A stretch of DNA of 64,000 nucleotides from Thelonectria olida. Lineage: Eukaryota > Ascomycota > Sordariomycetes > Hypocreales > Nectriaceae. Both the position numbers and the translations under genes were made by a program. The notes below the pieces were generated by a model. It was not told the origin of the DNA and did not search any database. It saw nothing but the letters and a program-made list of their open reading frames with translations. Numbering within the stretch: the stretch's first letter is position 1; each line of letters begins with the position of its first letter. Shown one piece after another: positions 1 to 10,927 of the stretch. The stretch covers positions 186,001 through 250,000 of the forward strand of contig JAGPYM010000029.1 of NCBI GenBank assembly GCA_020736575.1. The letters are read 5' to 3'.

Positions 1-1678
1 TGGGATAGAGGTGAGGTTCGCCTCGGAATGTTCCTGTCGTCGGAGCCGTGTGCCGCGTCCAGCCTGGAGGTAGAGGCTTGGTAAAATCCTTGTAGCTGTC
101 GCGGTTCTCGAACCAAGTAGATCTGATTCTTCGTCTTTGCGACGGTGGATCTGTCGGGTAAAGGCTGGTGTACCATTCGGTAATGGGGATTGTCTCTTCG
201 ATGTGATACTGGCGGTGGTTGATCCGAGCCGCCTCCCCGTAGCCTCCAGTGACCAAGCCTTGCCAGCCCATCCATGACCACGAAGGAAGATGCGAGGGGC
301 TCAATCGGTTTTCAGGCGACCTCTCAGATAGGACACGGCGCTGGAGGTTGGTATGATCCCAGTGGGGCCTCCAGCCCAGTCCGCTCTCGAAGAGCATCTC
401 AGGTATCCCATACAAGAAGCCCCCTTCGAAGGAGCGACTGACTACCGACAGGAGACCAGAGATGGCTGCAAGAACGTCTTCCTCGTACCGCAATTTCCGC
501 TCGTTGTATCCAGTGATAACGTCATTCATCGACCCCAGGTCTGGAAAGCCAGCCAGGATCACTCCTAGGCGCGGGTCAATATACTTGTCCACCTCGGCGC
601 CGAGGATCAGCTCCTCGTGCCACACGCTGCACCGACACTCCCAGTGTAGCTCGTTTTTGTTGAAAAGAATCCTTCTCTGAGACATCTTGTACTCTTGATA
701 CGTCCAGCCTCTATCGTAATACGGAAGCCCACTGATCATGGAGAAGATACCAGTGTTGCGAACAACGATTTGTTCGTCGCCAAATGGAATCACCCTTTGC
801 TCCATTTTCCGAGGGCTAGACACGCCCTTGATTCCTGCAAGACCAACTTGACAGTCATCATCGGCAGCGATGATCGTGACGACTGCACTAGCATAGATGG
901 CTCCCATCATCTTCAACTGCTCCGCTGTAACCGCGGGATTGACGTGAGGGATGCAAAGCGCATCTGCCCAAAGATAGCGTTCGCCAATGGCAGAGGTCAA
1001 GTGAACGGCATGCTGAATGACTGGCGCCAAGTTTTTGGTCATCTCTGGAGTCTCCAAAGCCTGAGGTTCCTGGAGTTGCGCCAGCATATCGGCGTCGACA
1101 TTGAATTGGTCATGGTTTCCGTACGTGTAACTCAAAGCCACAAAGTCGCCCGGGACTTGGCCTGAAACAAGGCATTTCCTCTCAACGTCAATGAGCCAAG
1201 CCGGTCGTGTAGGCCATATCTTCATGGGATTGTCGCATTTCGCACCGTGTGAAGACAGGCACTCCGTCTTCCATTTCTTGAGTAAATCCAAATCGGCCCA
1301 GTCCGGATCCAAAACACGGCCAGTGCCAGGATGATCTGGAATTGTGTCCTTCTTTACGAGGAGTAGATTCCAGAATTGGCCCAACTTGGAGATAGATTCG
1401 AATATCGTAACGCTGTGGTCTTTAAAACCTTTGGTGACGCCCATGTCGTTTGACGGTGGTTCTTCGCATATATTGTCGGGTCCACGGACGTACTCGATGA
1501 AGCTCTGGACTAAGGGTTTGTGGAACGGGCATTGCGTTGATAAGGCATCCTCAAAAGACCCAAGGTTGATTTCGTGGTTCGATTCAGCGTCTGCAAACCG
1601 CCGCCAGATGTCCTCACACACCTTGCAGTCGGCCGGCGATTGCGGAGGCTTGTCAGAGACTTCAGTAGGGCCCGACAT
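1..1678 (-). CDS. HET-domain (heterokaryon incompatibility) protein, C-terminus cut by window edge
   Basis: One uninterrupted minus-strand reading frame runs from an ATG at 1678 to the window edge, about 559 codons without a stop, so the C-terminus lies outside. The HET core is clear: VALSYTYG, then RYLWADALCIPHVN about 60 residues later, then a conserved YDRGWTYQEYKMSQRRILF segment followed by HWECRC. An N-terminal extension of about 165 residues precedes the core and is typical of this family. HET proteins act in non-self recognition and programmed cell death after hyphal fusion; that role is family knowledge, not shown here. Nothing in the visible part is truncated or shifted, unlike the second HET gene near 55 kb. 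The partner gene, if any, is not visible. Confidence 0.9.
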   Translation of the reverse strand, partial: MSGPTEVSDKPPQSPADCKVCEDIWRRFADAESNHEINLGSFEDALSTQCPFHKPLVQSFIEYVRGPDNICEEPPSNDMGVTKGFKDHSVTIFESISKLGQFWNLLLVKKDTIPDHPGTGRVLDPDWADLDLLKKWKTECLSSHGAKCDNPMKIWPTRPAWLIDVERKCLVSGQVPGDFVALSYTYGNHDQFNVDADMLAQLQEPQALETPEMTKNLAPVIQHAVHLTSAIGERYLWADALCIPHVNPAVTAEQLKMMGAIYASAVVTIIAADDDCQVGLAGIKGVSSPRKMEQRVIPFGDEQIVVRNTGIFSMISGLPYYDRGWTYQEYKMSQRRILFNKNELHWECRCSVWHEELILGAEVDKYIDPRLGVILAGFPDLGSMNDVITGYNERKLRYEEDVLAAISGLLSVVSRSFEGGFLYGIPEMLFESGLGWRPHWDHTNLQRRVLSERSPENRLSPSHLPSWSWMGWQGLVTGGYGEAARINHRQYHIEETIPITEWYTSLYPTDPPSQRRRIRSTWFENRDSYKDFTKPLPPGWTRHTAPTTGTFRGEPHLYP

Positions 1679-1910
1679 TCTCACATTTGTCAATGGAGAT
1701 TGCTTGCTGAGAATTCGTCGACCTCGTGCATCATACTAATACATCATGGAAGAGTTGGGAGTGAGGCGCAGTGCGTGTTGCTGCCTAGCCGGCTGTTACG
1801 GGAATACCAATCAGCGAGGGCGTGTCAGCTGTGTATACGGACAAAGGGAAAGTCTAGCAAAGTACCGTCATCTTGATTCCTATTATCTGTCTAGCCCTGC
1901 CACCGAAAGG

Positions 1911-4764
1911 CTATTCTTCTGCATTCACAACCTGCCATGACATCAAATTATCATTCTCAGTACACCCAGCGAAGGCTTCGATCTCCCCAGGACACCCCAC
2001 ATCTGTGCTATCGAGCCTCAGAGAGAAGCCCGTGCAGTCTGCGGTATCATAGAATCGCACCATAAGCGAGCTGGGCCACTCATTCACTGGCGCACACCAG
2101 GACCTCAGTTCGCCAAAAGTCTGCATACACCGGCTGGGCCCGCGTCCAGTCTGTTGCAGGAACGGCAGTGAGCCCAGCGTGCACTGCTGATCACCCCATA
2201 GACGCAACATCCAAGCATCTCCCGTTTGCTCTGCAGGCGGTGGCTCTGCTGCCGATGTTGGTACTGATGTGGTTGTGGGCTGTGCTGGGAGGATGCAGCT
2301 GCACCCCTTGTGCGAGTCTGCCTGACAGACGCCGAATTGCTGGCCCTCGACAGCGATCCCTTGACACCCAATGAAGGAACACGGACCCAGCGAGCTACAG
2401 AAACCAGGCGTCGATGAATCTGGGAGACATGCGCAGCCCTTGAACGCGTCCTGACACCTAGCACCTCCAGCGCCGTCTCCTCGGCCGTTGCACCCGTTGT
2501 TCTGGCATGACTGGGCCTGCCCACACTCGAAACCGGGCGTGTCAATGCTGGGGAGACAGGTGCAGCCCTTGAAGGCGCCTTGACAAGCTGCTTGCCCATC
2601 GGCAAAGGTACCGTCGCACCCGTTGAGTTCGCAAGATTTCTCCTCGCCGCACTCAAAGCCTGGTGTGTTGGCAGTTGGAGTACAGGTACAGCCGTCGAAG
2701 TCTCCTCCCCGGCAGGTCGCGTTCCCGTCAGTCACCTCGCCGGAACAATCGTCGCAAGACTGGTTCGTCTGACAGGCGGGCTTAGAGGTGGTTGAGGGCG
2801 GGACGGAACTCGTCGTCGTCGCGAGAATTGTTGTCTGAGTGCTCAGAGTGGTGCTTGTGGTGACGGGGGCACCGCACACGCAGCCCTCCCATTTTCCCCT
2901 GCAGGTCCCATTATCGGCATCGCAATCAGCGTCACACGGGAGAATGGACGGTTTGGGACAGAATCTTGGCGTGTCATCCGAAGGCGTGCATGGGCAGCCC
3001 ATGTTGCCAAGGGCAAAACACTGCGGCCCAGGTGTCGCAACCGGGGACGGCGCGATTCTTCCCTTGCAAGAGTCGTCGCTGCACTGGACTTGGTCGACAG
3101 GATCGCATCCGTTATAGTTCATGCCGTCTTCCTCGGAGCTCGTGGGAAGTGGACAACCGGCGATGGTTGTCGACGTGAGCGGCTCTATGGAGCATTGCAC
3201 CACGGTCGCGGCAGGCTGTGTGCTGCAGGATAGAGAGCTTCCGTCTACCGTAGTGCAGTATACAATCTGGTCGGTCACAGTAGTAGTCTTACATCCGCTC
3301 GTGGCCGTACTCTGGCCGCTACCGCCGGGCGGCGGAGGAATAGGAGGTGGTCCACCTATGGCTGGCGGGAAGCAGAGCCCAGCAAAGCAAGGAATGCAGA
3401 TCGGAATGGGCGGGAGAATGCAAGGGATAAGATCATGATCATGGTCGTCGCCGCCGCCGGAAGTGGAGGCGGGAGCCGAGGTAGGGGACGGGTAAAGCGT
3501 GAATTCGATGCCGTCCGTAGTGAGGGTAGATGTCGCTGTGACTGAAGGGAGATCAACCGTGTCCGTTCCGATAATAGCCCAGGTGGATGTGAAGGTTACT
3601 TCCACCCCGTCCGAGCGAGTCCATATGAACACATCGGTTGGAGAGGCCGTGGTTATGATCATATGCGTAGTGCTCGAGCTATCGGCAGAGGTTGTTGTAA
3701 AGCTCGTGGATGAGGGGCCGCCTGCTGAAGTGGTGCCTGTGCTGGTATTGCCGCCGTTTCCATTTGTCCTAGTCTCTGTTCCGGAATCAATGGTTGATTC
3801 GGGCGTGTTGGTAGGCCCCCCGAAGAGAGAACGGTAGTATCCGTCGAGAGCGCAGCCGAAGTGACATCAGAGCCTGTGTTGGAAGACTCAGCAGAAGTTG
3901 TCGTGAACATGCTGTCCGAGGCTTGAGAGGGAGTACTCGTTGCCTCAGTCCCGGTGCTTGTTAATTCCTCAGTGCTCGTCGTCGGGCTCCCAATGGCGGT
4001 CTCACCAGAACCTCCAGGAGTTGTGTCCGTAGAATCTCCAGAGCCTGTAGCAGTCGAAGTGCCGTCAAAAACACTCTTTGTCTGAGATCCAGTGCTGATT
4101 GGAGTTCCGGGGCCAACGGAGGTTCCAGAGCTCCCAGAATCTTTAGAGGTGGCCGAAGTTCCGGAGGGGATGTTGGTTGAAGCTCCAGAGGCGATTTCTG
4201 TTGAATGTCCCCTTGAATCACTCGTTGAAGATCCAAAGATAGTTGTTGTCGGAGTACCAGGTGTTCCAGGAGTAGTTTCTATCGAAGTCCCGGAGGAAGC
4301 GGCTGCCGAAGACTGGGCTGAAGTCAGGGAACCAACTACAGTAGTCCCAGTGCTAGTTCCGGTGGGATTCCCTGTTGAGCTCTCCTGCGAAACGTCTACA
4401 CTAGAGATGGATGTATCTGAAAGGGACGCCGCGGAGCTCGCCAGTGAAGTCGAAAGGAGTGTGGTAGAAGAGTCCGGTGAGCCCTCCGGGCAGCACCTGG
4501 CACCGCAGCAAACGGTTCCTATATGAATCTCATTAGCATGAGTTGACTCAGAAGCTCAACAGTGCATGAAGATAGAGCCATCCACGCACCTGCAGGGCAT
4601 ACAGTCTGCTTTTGTCCGCAAACACTCGTGCAGCAATGGCTGCCATCAGCTTGTGAGATGCATCGGCCATCGCACCAAACCTCGCCATACTGACAGTGGG
4701 CAGCAATAGAGTGCGCAAACGCCAGGTACCCAAGGGCAACGAGGCCGAGACCCTTTAACTTCAT
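1911..4764 (-). CDS. Secreted Ser/Thr-rich protein with cysteine-rich repeats (possible frame break)
   Basis: The ATG at 4764 opens a signal peptide (MKLKGLGLVALGYLAFAHS) followed by a CC-rich module (CDGRC, CCTSVC, CCGARCC) spanning a short intron with donor GTGCGT near 4592 and acceptor ATATAG near 4521. About 250 residues of Ser/Thr/Gly/Pro follow, probably O-glycosylated. The C-terminal half holds at least four tandem units of about 40 residues of the form C..SC...GC.G....C...FKGC.C.P, then a final domain of about 120 residues with six Cys. The layout suggests a cell-wall or extracellular protein; I cannot name the family. The frame changes inside the Ser/Thr tract: the upstream frame reads to TGA at 3659 and the downstream frame is open only from about 3870. 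A C6 run at 3816-3821 lies in the overlap, and one extra base there would join them. It may be an assembly error, an unusual intron or a real break. Confidence 0.75.
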
Positions 4765-5731
4765 GACTGAATCAAGAGTGTTAGGAAGGGAAGGAAAAAG
4801 AGACTGCAAGTACGAGACGAGACGTCAAAATTGACCTGGCGAGAGCAATAGAATTCAAGCCTAGAACCAGCTTCATATGTACTATTGCAGCAGTGGTAAA
4901 GTTCTCCAAAGTTCTATAATGCTAGAGCAGCCAAACGCCCCGGCGGCCGACCGCAATGATGGGTTCACCTAAATATGGATGTTCTTGGCCGCGAGCCTTC
5001 TTCTCTTCGATGCTGCGCCCTGTCGAGATGTCCGGCCAAATACACACATGCACGTAAAATGAGCCAGGCACAAGAAAATAAAGATATGACCCGTAATGGG
5101 CGATAATGCATTATGATCCTTTGAAAGTTCCCTCGCCGAATAGAGAGCTGACTCATCCCGCATCCTAGACGCTTCTTTATCCCTGGAGTCTGACAGATGC
5201 GTGAAATGGAGCTGTCATTGGCCACGTCCTGAGCAAGGTGGAACAAAGCAGTCAAAAATACCTTGAAGCACGGGTTACATATACGGTTCTGGTAATATTA
5301 TTCGCGTAGACGGGACTTCAGATGGGACTTTGGTCATGTTGGCTTCCGAAGAGACTACTGCGCCGCGATATTAACTCAAGAATGTTATGCGTTTAGGGGC
5401 TTTTGACCAAGGCCGCTAATGTTTCACGGTAATGCAGGTCATCAGCATAGAGGTATGCAACGGCGGCCGACTCGATTCTCCCAGCTCTCTATTGTCGTTT
5501 GAAAGCCTAGCCATATGCGGTTTGTAATTACATCTTTGATCATTTGAAGGTTTATACTACAATTATGACATATCTGCAGCGGAAGCCCTCCCTGTTGTCG
5601 GCTGTTGCTTGCGTTCGTTCCCTTGCCCAAGGCCTTTTTAGATCTCAGCGATCCTTGATTTCTTCGAGTCAACTTGGTAGACAAAGTTGACAGACATTGG
5701 AACTCCCAACACTGCACATTCATCTTCAATC
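4765..5731. other. Intergenic region, 0.97 kb
   Basis: This is the shared upstream region of the secreted cysteine-repeat gene (minus) and the orphan gene (plus). Only short reading frames without family features are visible. The 10-mer CGGCGGCCGA occurs at 4941-4950 and again at 5461-5470; its core CGGCCG is palindromic. No clear TATA box was assigned. Confidence 0.5.
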
Positions 5732-7216
5732 ATGGTCAGTCAAGGTGCGATTTTCCCGCGCGAGTGTCGGCTGATCAGTTCCTCCAGTTCCAACATGGGG
5801 CGACGGAGAGGTGTAAAGCCTTTTTCCGCCGGTTCCTCGTCGTCTTTCTGGGCGCAGCACTCCTCAGCCAACTCGTGTTGCTGCCTGCTCGTGCGGATGG
5901 GTTCTCAATCAGCTCCGTAGCTGAATCTGTTTCGGGCGAGGCTTTCTATGCGTCTCCGTTGAAGAGGGATACAAGCTCTCATCGTACAAACCGCATAGAG
6001 AGACATTTCTCCGATGCCGGCTCTCACAAACTACTGGCGCGCGTGTTGGATCCGCGACTTGTCACCGAGGGCCAAAGGTTCATCTGCTCTCTGAATTCAA
6101 GAGATTACCCCGATCCCTCCCCGTGGTTGAACTCCAACTCAATCAAAGATTACGAAGAGGGCTGGAGCAGCACGAATCCTGCTCCCAATGAGGAAGCTCT
6201 CAACACTCTCCAGCCTTGGCTTGCAGCCAATGAATTGTCGGCTGCTCTAGCTGAATATCAAACCTTCCAGACCCGCAATTCCAGGAACAAGAAGGGTCTT
6301 GATACGACTGTAAGTGTAAACAAAGACATTTAAACCTTCTCAAGGTTCCCCATCGAAGGTTGGTCGAAGGCAGAAGGCGAGCTTTGCTAATACTTGCCCA
6401 CTGGGCCGTGTATGGAGTAGAAAGCATGGACCAATGCGGCCATGAAGAACATCTTCAACGTCGCCGAAGGCACTATCATTGTCGAGGACGTCCTGAGTCC
6501 AAGAGAAGCCCCAACCAGCAACTGGGCTATGTTTCAAATGCAATTGCAGATATATGGTGGAATAACTGAAGAAGAGGCTCCCGATTACGAAATAGACGTG
6601 CCTCCTAGTCAAGATGCGTCAGGCTACGAGATTCCGTCCCTGTCAAAATGGTCTGATATCGCGTATTTACAGCTTCTTCTCGCTGCAGATGGAAACGAAA
6701 ACCAAGTGCGAGGCGTGAGACGGATCATTCAATTTCATGTGAGGATTGTACTCTACATCTTGGAGGCTCGCGATGTGCTAACATGGAGTGTCTTGAAAAG
6801 ATCACCAATCCAAGTACACAGGTCAGTCAACTTCTTTACTTTCATCCGGTCATGGCAATCGCGATGATCAGTTGCAACATCGTCTGTTTAACCGTCTCTT
6901 ACAATGCCCGCAGACACAAATCAGAGAAGCCTTGGCCACAGTTTCCGAGTCCTTAGACAGCGTCAACATTGACTCGAATGGTGTCGCCGTCGACTTCTTG
7001 GCGAGCACCGATGCCTGTCGAGCCCTCTTTAAGACGCCAAACGGCAACGGCGGTTATTTCCTTTTCGCACAGCATCCGCAACAGATGGGCTCTAAGACTC
7101 TGGAGAGGATTAGCGTCTTCACTTCCAATCGCAATCAAAGGGATGCTGATCCCGTAAACGGGGAGGATACCTCTGTGTGGTACTACATGGTGGCGCATTT
7201 CGTTGATCTGCCATAG
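5732..7216 (+). CDS. Hypothetical secreted or membrane-anchored protein, about 410 residues
   Basis: Four exons fit well. The large exon to 6309 is joined by phase-0 introns 6310-6420 (GTAAGT, GCTAATAC branch), 6739-6800 (GTGAGG) and 6822-6913 (GTCAGT...GCAG), ending at TAG 7216. The third exon is only 21 bases (6801-6821). The long first frame has no in-frame ATG; its upstream limit is a TTG. The best start is the ATG at 5732 followed immediately by a GTCAGT donor, joining to 5779 or 5788. Both joins restore the frame and put a hydrophobic segment (FLVVFLGAALLSQLVLLP) close to the N-terminus, ending near PARADG as a signal peptide or anchor. The rest is acidic and soluble-looking, with a WYYMVAHFVDLP end. 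I do not recognise the family. Coding character is good and the exon phases agree, so the gene is probably real. Confidence 0.6.
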
Positions 7217-7635
7217 TTTCGACCAGCGGCTTGACCATCCAGCGAGGAACGGCATGTCAACAATGATATTAGTGCCGTTGAGCTCTATAACCATTGGACT
7301 ATGTACCTAGTAATGGACGAGTATGTGTATTATTATGATTGGGGAATCAGCAGCCTATCTCAAGACGGTCATTGGTTGTTGGGATCTTTTCTCTAACTTG
7401 CCCGTAGCTAAGTGATGTACAATGGGTTTAGAGAGTAGTCCCGGCCTGGCACTGAAAAATACTGGAGAAATGGCCCTTGAAGGAATGATAAAATGTGTAG
7501 GAAGTGTCTGAGATCTTCTTCCGTGTAACTATTTCGTGGTCGGGTGCTCTTCTCGTTGTGGACAAATGTATAATACACAAGCTACTCGTCGTCTGAACAT
7601 CAATTCAAGCATTTTTTTGCAAAGTTCTTTGGTGT

Positions 7636-7667
7636 CACGTGCTGGAACATGAGCTGCGTTATATTTA
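7636..7667 (+). promoter_or_regulatory. E-box and TATA-like element upstream of the 7817 gene
   Basis: CACGTG at 7636-7641 is followed by TATATTTA at 7660-7667, about 150 bases before the ATG at 7817. The interval is pyrimidine-rich, as in many fungal 5' leaders. CACGTG is a site for bHLH factors in general; use here is inferred. Confidence 0.4.
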
Positions 7668-7816
7668 AGGCATCAAGCACCCCTCCATTGCCTCACTCGC
7701 GTCCCGTCTTACTCCTGTCGCCAATCCGGTCATCAAACGCAAGACCCTCCTACGCAGAAGCAACTTTGCTCACCGTCTTGAGCATCTGACAGACCAACCA
7801 GATTTCACAAGCAAAC

Positions 7817-8989
7817 ATGGATTTCTTGTCTCAGACGCCATCACCGCTCTTGGCCGACATCTTGCAACATATCACCACCCTTGAGGACCTTCAGGCTGCA
7901 ATCTCAGCATCCCCAGCCCTCTACCGTGTTTTTCGAGACCAAGCACCAACCATCATCGATGCCGTTGCCACCAATGGCCTCGAACCAGAACTGCACAATG
8001 TCGTGTATGCAATTGCTCGCATTCGCAACCAGCCTGTTCCACAGTCGATCACCACATTGGATCTGCTCCGCCAAACTTATGCCGCCAACCTCGGGAGTCC
8101 TGACCGGCCTGTTCGCCTTTCTGTGAATACGACACCGCAAGTCTGCTTTGGCCTAGTTGCCACTGTTGTCAATATCAATAAGCTTGCTGTTGCGCTGCTG
8201 GACGAGTTTCTTCGCCGAACGTCCAAATTGACGCCTCAACATGCTGTTAAGCGTACAATCAACTTTTCTTCCGGGGTCTACTCACGCGTCCCCGGCTCAG
8301 ACCCTTGGCCAGAAGGTCAGGCTGCCGCAATTTCCCCTTCGGCAATAGAAAGACCTCCGTCTTGGGTGGAAAACTACCGCGTGCAAAGAGCCCTGTGGCT
8401 CATTCAACTTGGGCTCGAAATCCGTCGCCGCGCTCCATGGTTGGTCAGGAACCCTACTGACGATCCATCATCTCAAGACCAAGGTTGGGTTATTGGTAAG
8501 GTAGGGTCATGGCTTCCACTTGCCATGGAAATCAACCCCGTTGCCAAAGCACTTGAATACCATGTCCCCGCAAAAGTAATGCCTGGTGGGCATGGTACCT
8601 CGACGTCAAATCCGCGACTTATCTCGCTGACTGAAATGCCTCGTTGTGTGGCGTCATCGAACCTGGGTCCCAAGCCAGACGAACAGCCCAGGGAAGATGC
8701 AATAGGAATTGGGTGGTCGCAAAATCGCGATGCCGTAAAGAGCATTTCAGATGGGCGTCGGATTATCCTGCAACTCATGAGAAACCGCCATGTGACCCTA
8801 AACCTGCCCTTCATGCAGACCATCATCTATCCAGGATTGATAATCTGGGATAGACAACGGTTATGTGATCTAGGACTGATTGACGAGCCCCATGATGATT
8901 GCGGAGCGAAGAAGTGGTGGGAGAAGGAGGACAGACGTCCCCAGATGAGTGAAGATGAAATTTGGTTTGCTTGGTATAGTATAGGGTAG
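7817..8989 (+). CDS. F-box-like hypothetical protein, single exon, 390 residues
   Basis: An intact frame runs from ATG at 7817 to TAG at 8989. The N-terminus (SPLLADILQHITTLEDLQAA, continuing with ISASPALYRVF) has the shape of an F-box-like helix set: a short Leu-rich helix, a pause, then a helix ending in a bulky hydrophobic residue. This is common in large fungal families that lack introns. Residues about 200-390 hold conserved-looking Trp-rich segments (LWLIQLGLEIRRRAPWLV, KKWWEKED, DEIWFAWYSIG) but no enzyme motif. If truly an F-box protein it would recruit substrates to an SCF ubiquitin ligase; the F-box call is tentative. The next gene lies 175 bases downstream on the same strand. Confidence 0.7.
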   Translation: MDFLSQTPSPLLADILQHITTLEDLQAAISASPALYRVFRDQAPTIIDAVATNGLEPELHNVVYAIARIRNQPVPQSITTLDLLRQTYAANLGSPDRPVRLSVNTTPQVCFGLVATVVNINKLAVALLDEFLRRTSKLTPQHAVKRTINFSSGVYSRVPGSDPWPEGQAAAISPSAIERPPSWVENYRVQRALWLIQLGLEIRRRAPWLVRNPTDDPSSQDQGWVIGKVGSWLPLAMEINPVAKALEYHVPAKVMPGGHGTSTSNPRLISLTEMPRCVASSNLGPKPDEQPREDAIGIGWSQNRDAVKSISDGRRIILQLMRNRHVTLNLPFMQTIIYPGLIIWDRQRLCDLGLIDEPHDDCGAKKWWEKEDRRPQMSEDEIWFAWYSIG

Positions 8990-9164
8990 CTAGCGCTTTA
9001 TACTAAGCGGCTGAAGCAGTTAGAAGACACGGTGCGTGGGTAATTCCGAACCCGACAACCATCTCCGTCGATCGATAGTCCAACCATCCTCAATACTTTT
9101 TACCTCTTCAACACACCTAATTCAATTACTTCCAGCCTTTTATTGAATAACAACTCGTAAAATC

Positions 9165-10457
9165 ATGCTCCTCGGCCGCTTCAACCCTCATTCGGCCAAC
9201 CGCTTGGCCAGGATGGCATATCCTACCTCGCGCTTTCTGTCCGCTCACCATCTGCCCCATTCACCGTCAGGTGTGCTATCGTTGGCACAGTGCGCGCCCC
9301 GACACAAGACCCGGAGAAATGTCTCCCTTGACATCCTTCGAGCAAGCCATACTGCATCTAAACCAGACGTAAACAACCAAAAAGCGGCAGACCATCTGTA
9401 TAGCTTGTCTATTGGCCTATTCCCAGCTCCGGTGAATGGGAATACCGATGTGCACTACACATTGTACAGGCCCAACGGCACCGCTCCTCTTGCAGACAAG
9501 CTCACTAAACACGACATTGCAAAGACGTACGGGTTGACGCCGCGAGACCTACGCACGTTTGACCTTCCGTCTGGAGGATTTCCGCACATCCTGATACGTG
9601 AAGATACCATGTTGATCCACATGTTCAGCCTACGACTGCTGGTACAGGCCGACCGAGTCTTGCTCCTGAGCCTTGAAGACACCATCGAGGAGCAACAAGA
9701 CATCACTTCACGCGTCTTTCAACACAAGCTGGAGACCACAATGCGCGGAGTCCACGGAGTGAGCGCCTTCGTGAACTTGCCATACGAGTTACGCGTTCTG
9801 GAAGCGGCACTCTCATCGGTGACGTCAACACTGGAGGCAGAATACATCTTGACGAGGCAGCAAGTCTCCGAATCTCTTGATTCACTGGATAAAGATGAAA
9901 ACATCATACATTCGGAACTGCGGTCGATGCTTGACCTCATGCGCAATCTCGCTCGCATAGAAGATCACGCGCGCCACGTGAGAACCGCGATACAAGAAGT
10001 ATTAAACGAAGATCAAGACATGGCAGACATGCACCTCACCGATAAACGAGCTGGGAAGCGACACGCAACCCAAGATCACCAGGATGTCGAGTATCTCCTC
10101 GAAGCGTACTACAAAGCGAGCGATGCCGTTGTTCAAAAAGCAGCAAGCCTAGGGAGGTATACCAAACAGACGGAAGAGACCATTCACTCCATATTGAATG
10201 TCCGACGAAACCAAATCTTGGTGTTGGAAACAAAGATTGAGATCATCATCCTCGGGTTGGCGGCAGCTACTCTACTGGCGGGATTGTACGGTATGAATGT
10301 GGTCAACTACTTTGAGGAGAGCGAGTATGCGTTTGGCATACTTTCATCCATCTGTGTAGTTGGGACAGCATTGATTGGGCGATATGGGATGCGACAGCTG
10401 CGGTACATCCAAAAGATGCAGCCCAAAAAGTTGCAGACAAGGCATCGATCGGAATAG
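9165..10457 (+). CDS. MRS2/LPE10-like: Mitochondrial inner-membrane Mg2+ channel, Mrs2/Lpe10 (CorA superfamily)
   Basis: A single exon of 430 codons. The first 55 residues are rich in Arg, Ser and Ala with almost no acidic residues, as expected for a mitochondrial presequence. The body matches the Mrs2 layout: RDLRTFDLP...PHILIRED early, the LPYELRVLEAAL helix, a long coiled-coil helical region, then two membrane segments near the C-terminus. The hallmark tripeptide GMN sits at residues 376-378 in GLYGMNVVNYFEE, right after membrane segment one, followed by a second membrane helix and a basic tail (KMQPKK). This family imports Mg2+ into the matrix as a pentamer; Lpe10/Mfm1 is the paralogous partner, and I cannot tell which paralogue this is. 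The 430-residue length is normal. Confidence 0.92.
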   Translation: MLLGRFNPHSANRLARMAYPTSRFLSAHHLPHSPSGVLSLAQCAPRHKTRRNVSLDILRASHTASKPDVNNQKAADHLYSLSIGLFPAPVNGNTDVHYTLYRPNGTAPLADKLTKHDIAKTYGLTPRDLRTFDLPSGGFPHILIREDTMLIHMFSLRLLVQADRVLLLSLEDTIEEQQDITSRVFQHKLETTMRGVHGVSAFVNLPYELRVLEAALSSVTSTLEAEYILTRQQVSESLDSLDKDENIIHSELRSMLDLMRNLARIEDHARHVRTAIQEVLNEDQDMADMHLTDKRAGKRHATQDHQDVEYLLEAYYKASDAVVQKAASLGRYTKQTEETIHSILNVRRNQILVLETKIEIIILGLAAATLLAGLYGMNVVNYFEESEYAFGILSSICVVGTALIGRYGMRQLRYIQKMQPKKLQTRHRSE

Positions 10458-10499
10458 GAAAGCTGTTGTTATCTTCACAGGCTATCCTATGGATATTAT

Positions 10500-10880
10500 C
10501 GACCTACCAGCTACGAGATTTTAAACATTGAATTATTTTCTTCCTCTTAATAAAAGTTTTATATTTAGCAATATATTATACATAGCTCTCAACTTTCATT
10601 TAATAATAACTAAATGTATCATATACATTCCCTATAAGGGTCGGATGGAGAGAACAGGTGCTTTTATATTGGAGGCCTGGAATAAGGTTCCTCAAATATC
10701 ATTTGGAAGGGATTTTCACTTTAAGACCAATTATAAACCCTATTAAGAAGCAAATAGTAATAGATATAAGGCTTGGGTTTGGCCTCTATGGACCTCTATT
10801 ATGTGCCTTGAATATCGGCTTTTAATACTCCTATACATTCCTTAATTTTCAAAGTGCAAATTTAAAAGGGCATCAACTCT
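10500..10880. repeat. AT-rich block
   Basis: Sequence after the Mrs2 gene becomes strongly AT-rich (TTAATAAAAG, ATATATTATACATAG, TTTAATAATAACTAAATG), in sharp contrast to the surrounding genes. No coding capacity is evident. Such blocks in ascomycetes are often relics of repeats altered by repeat-induced point mutation; without other copies that remains inference. Confidence 0.4.
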
Positions 10881-10927
10881 ATGCGTCGTTTGGACAGCAG
10901 ATATTAGCTAGGGTGCAAATTAAGTAC

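Noticed and set aside
353..1739. Several plus-strand frames opposite the first HET gene
   Set aside because: They are shadows of the continuous minus-strand HET frame.
5674..5731. Extension of the orphan gene to 5674
   Set aside because: The codon at 5674 is TTG, and the added residues resemble untranslated leader.
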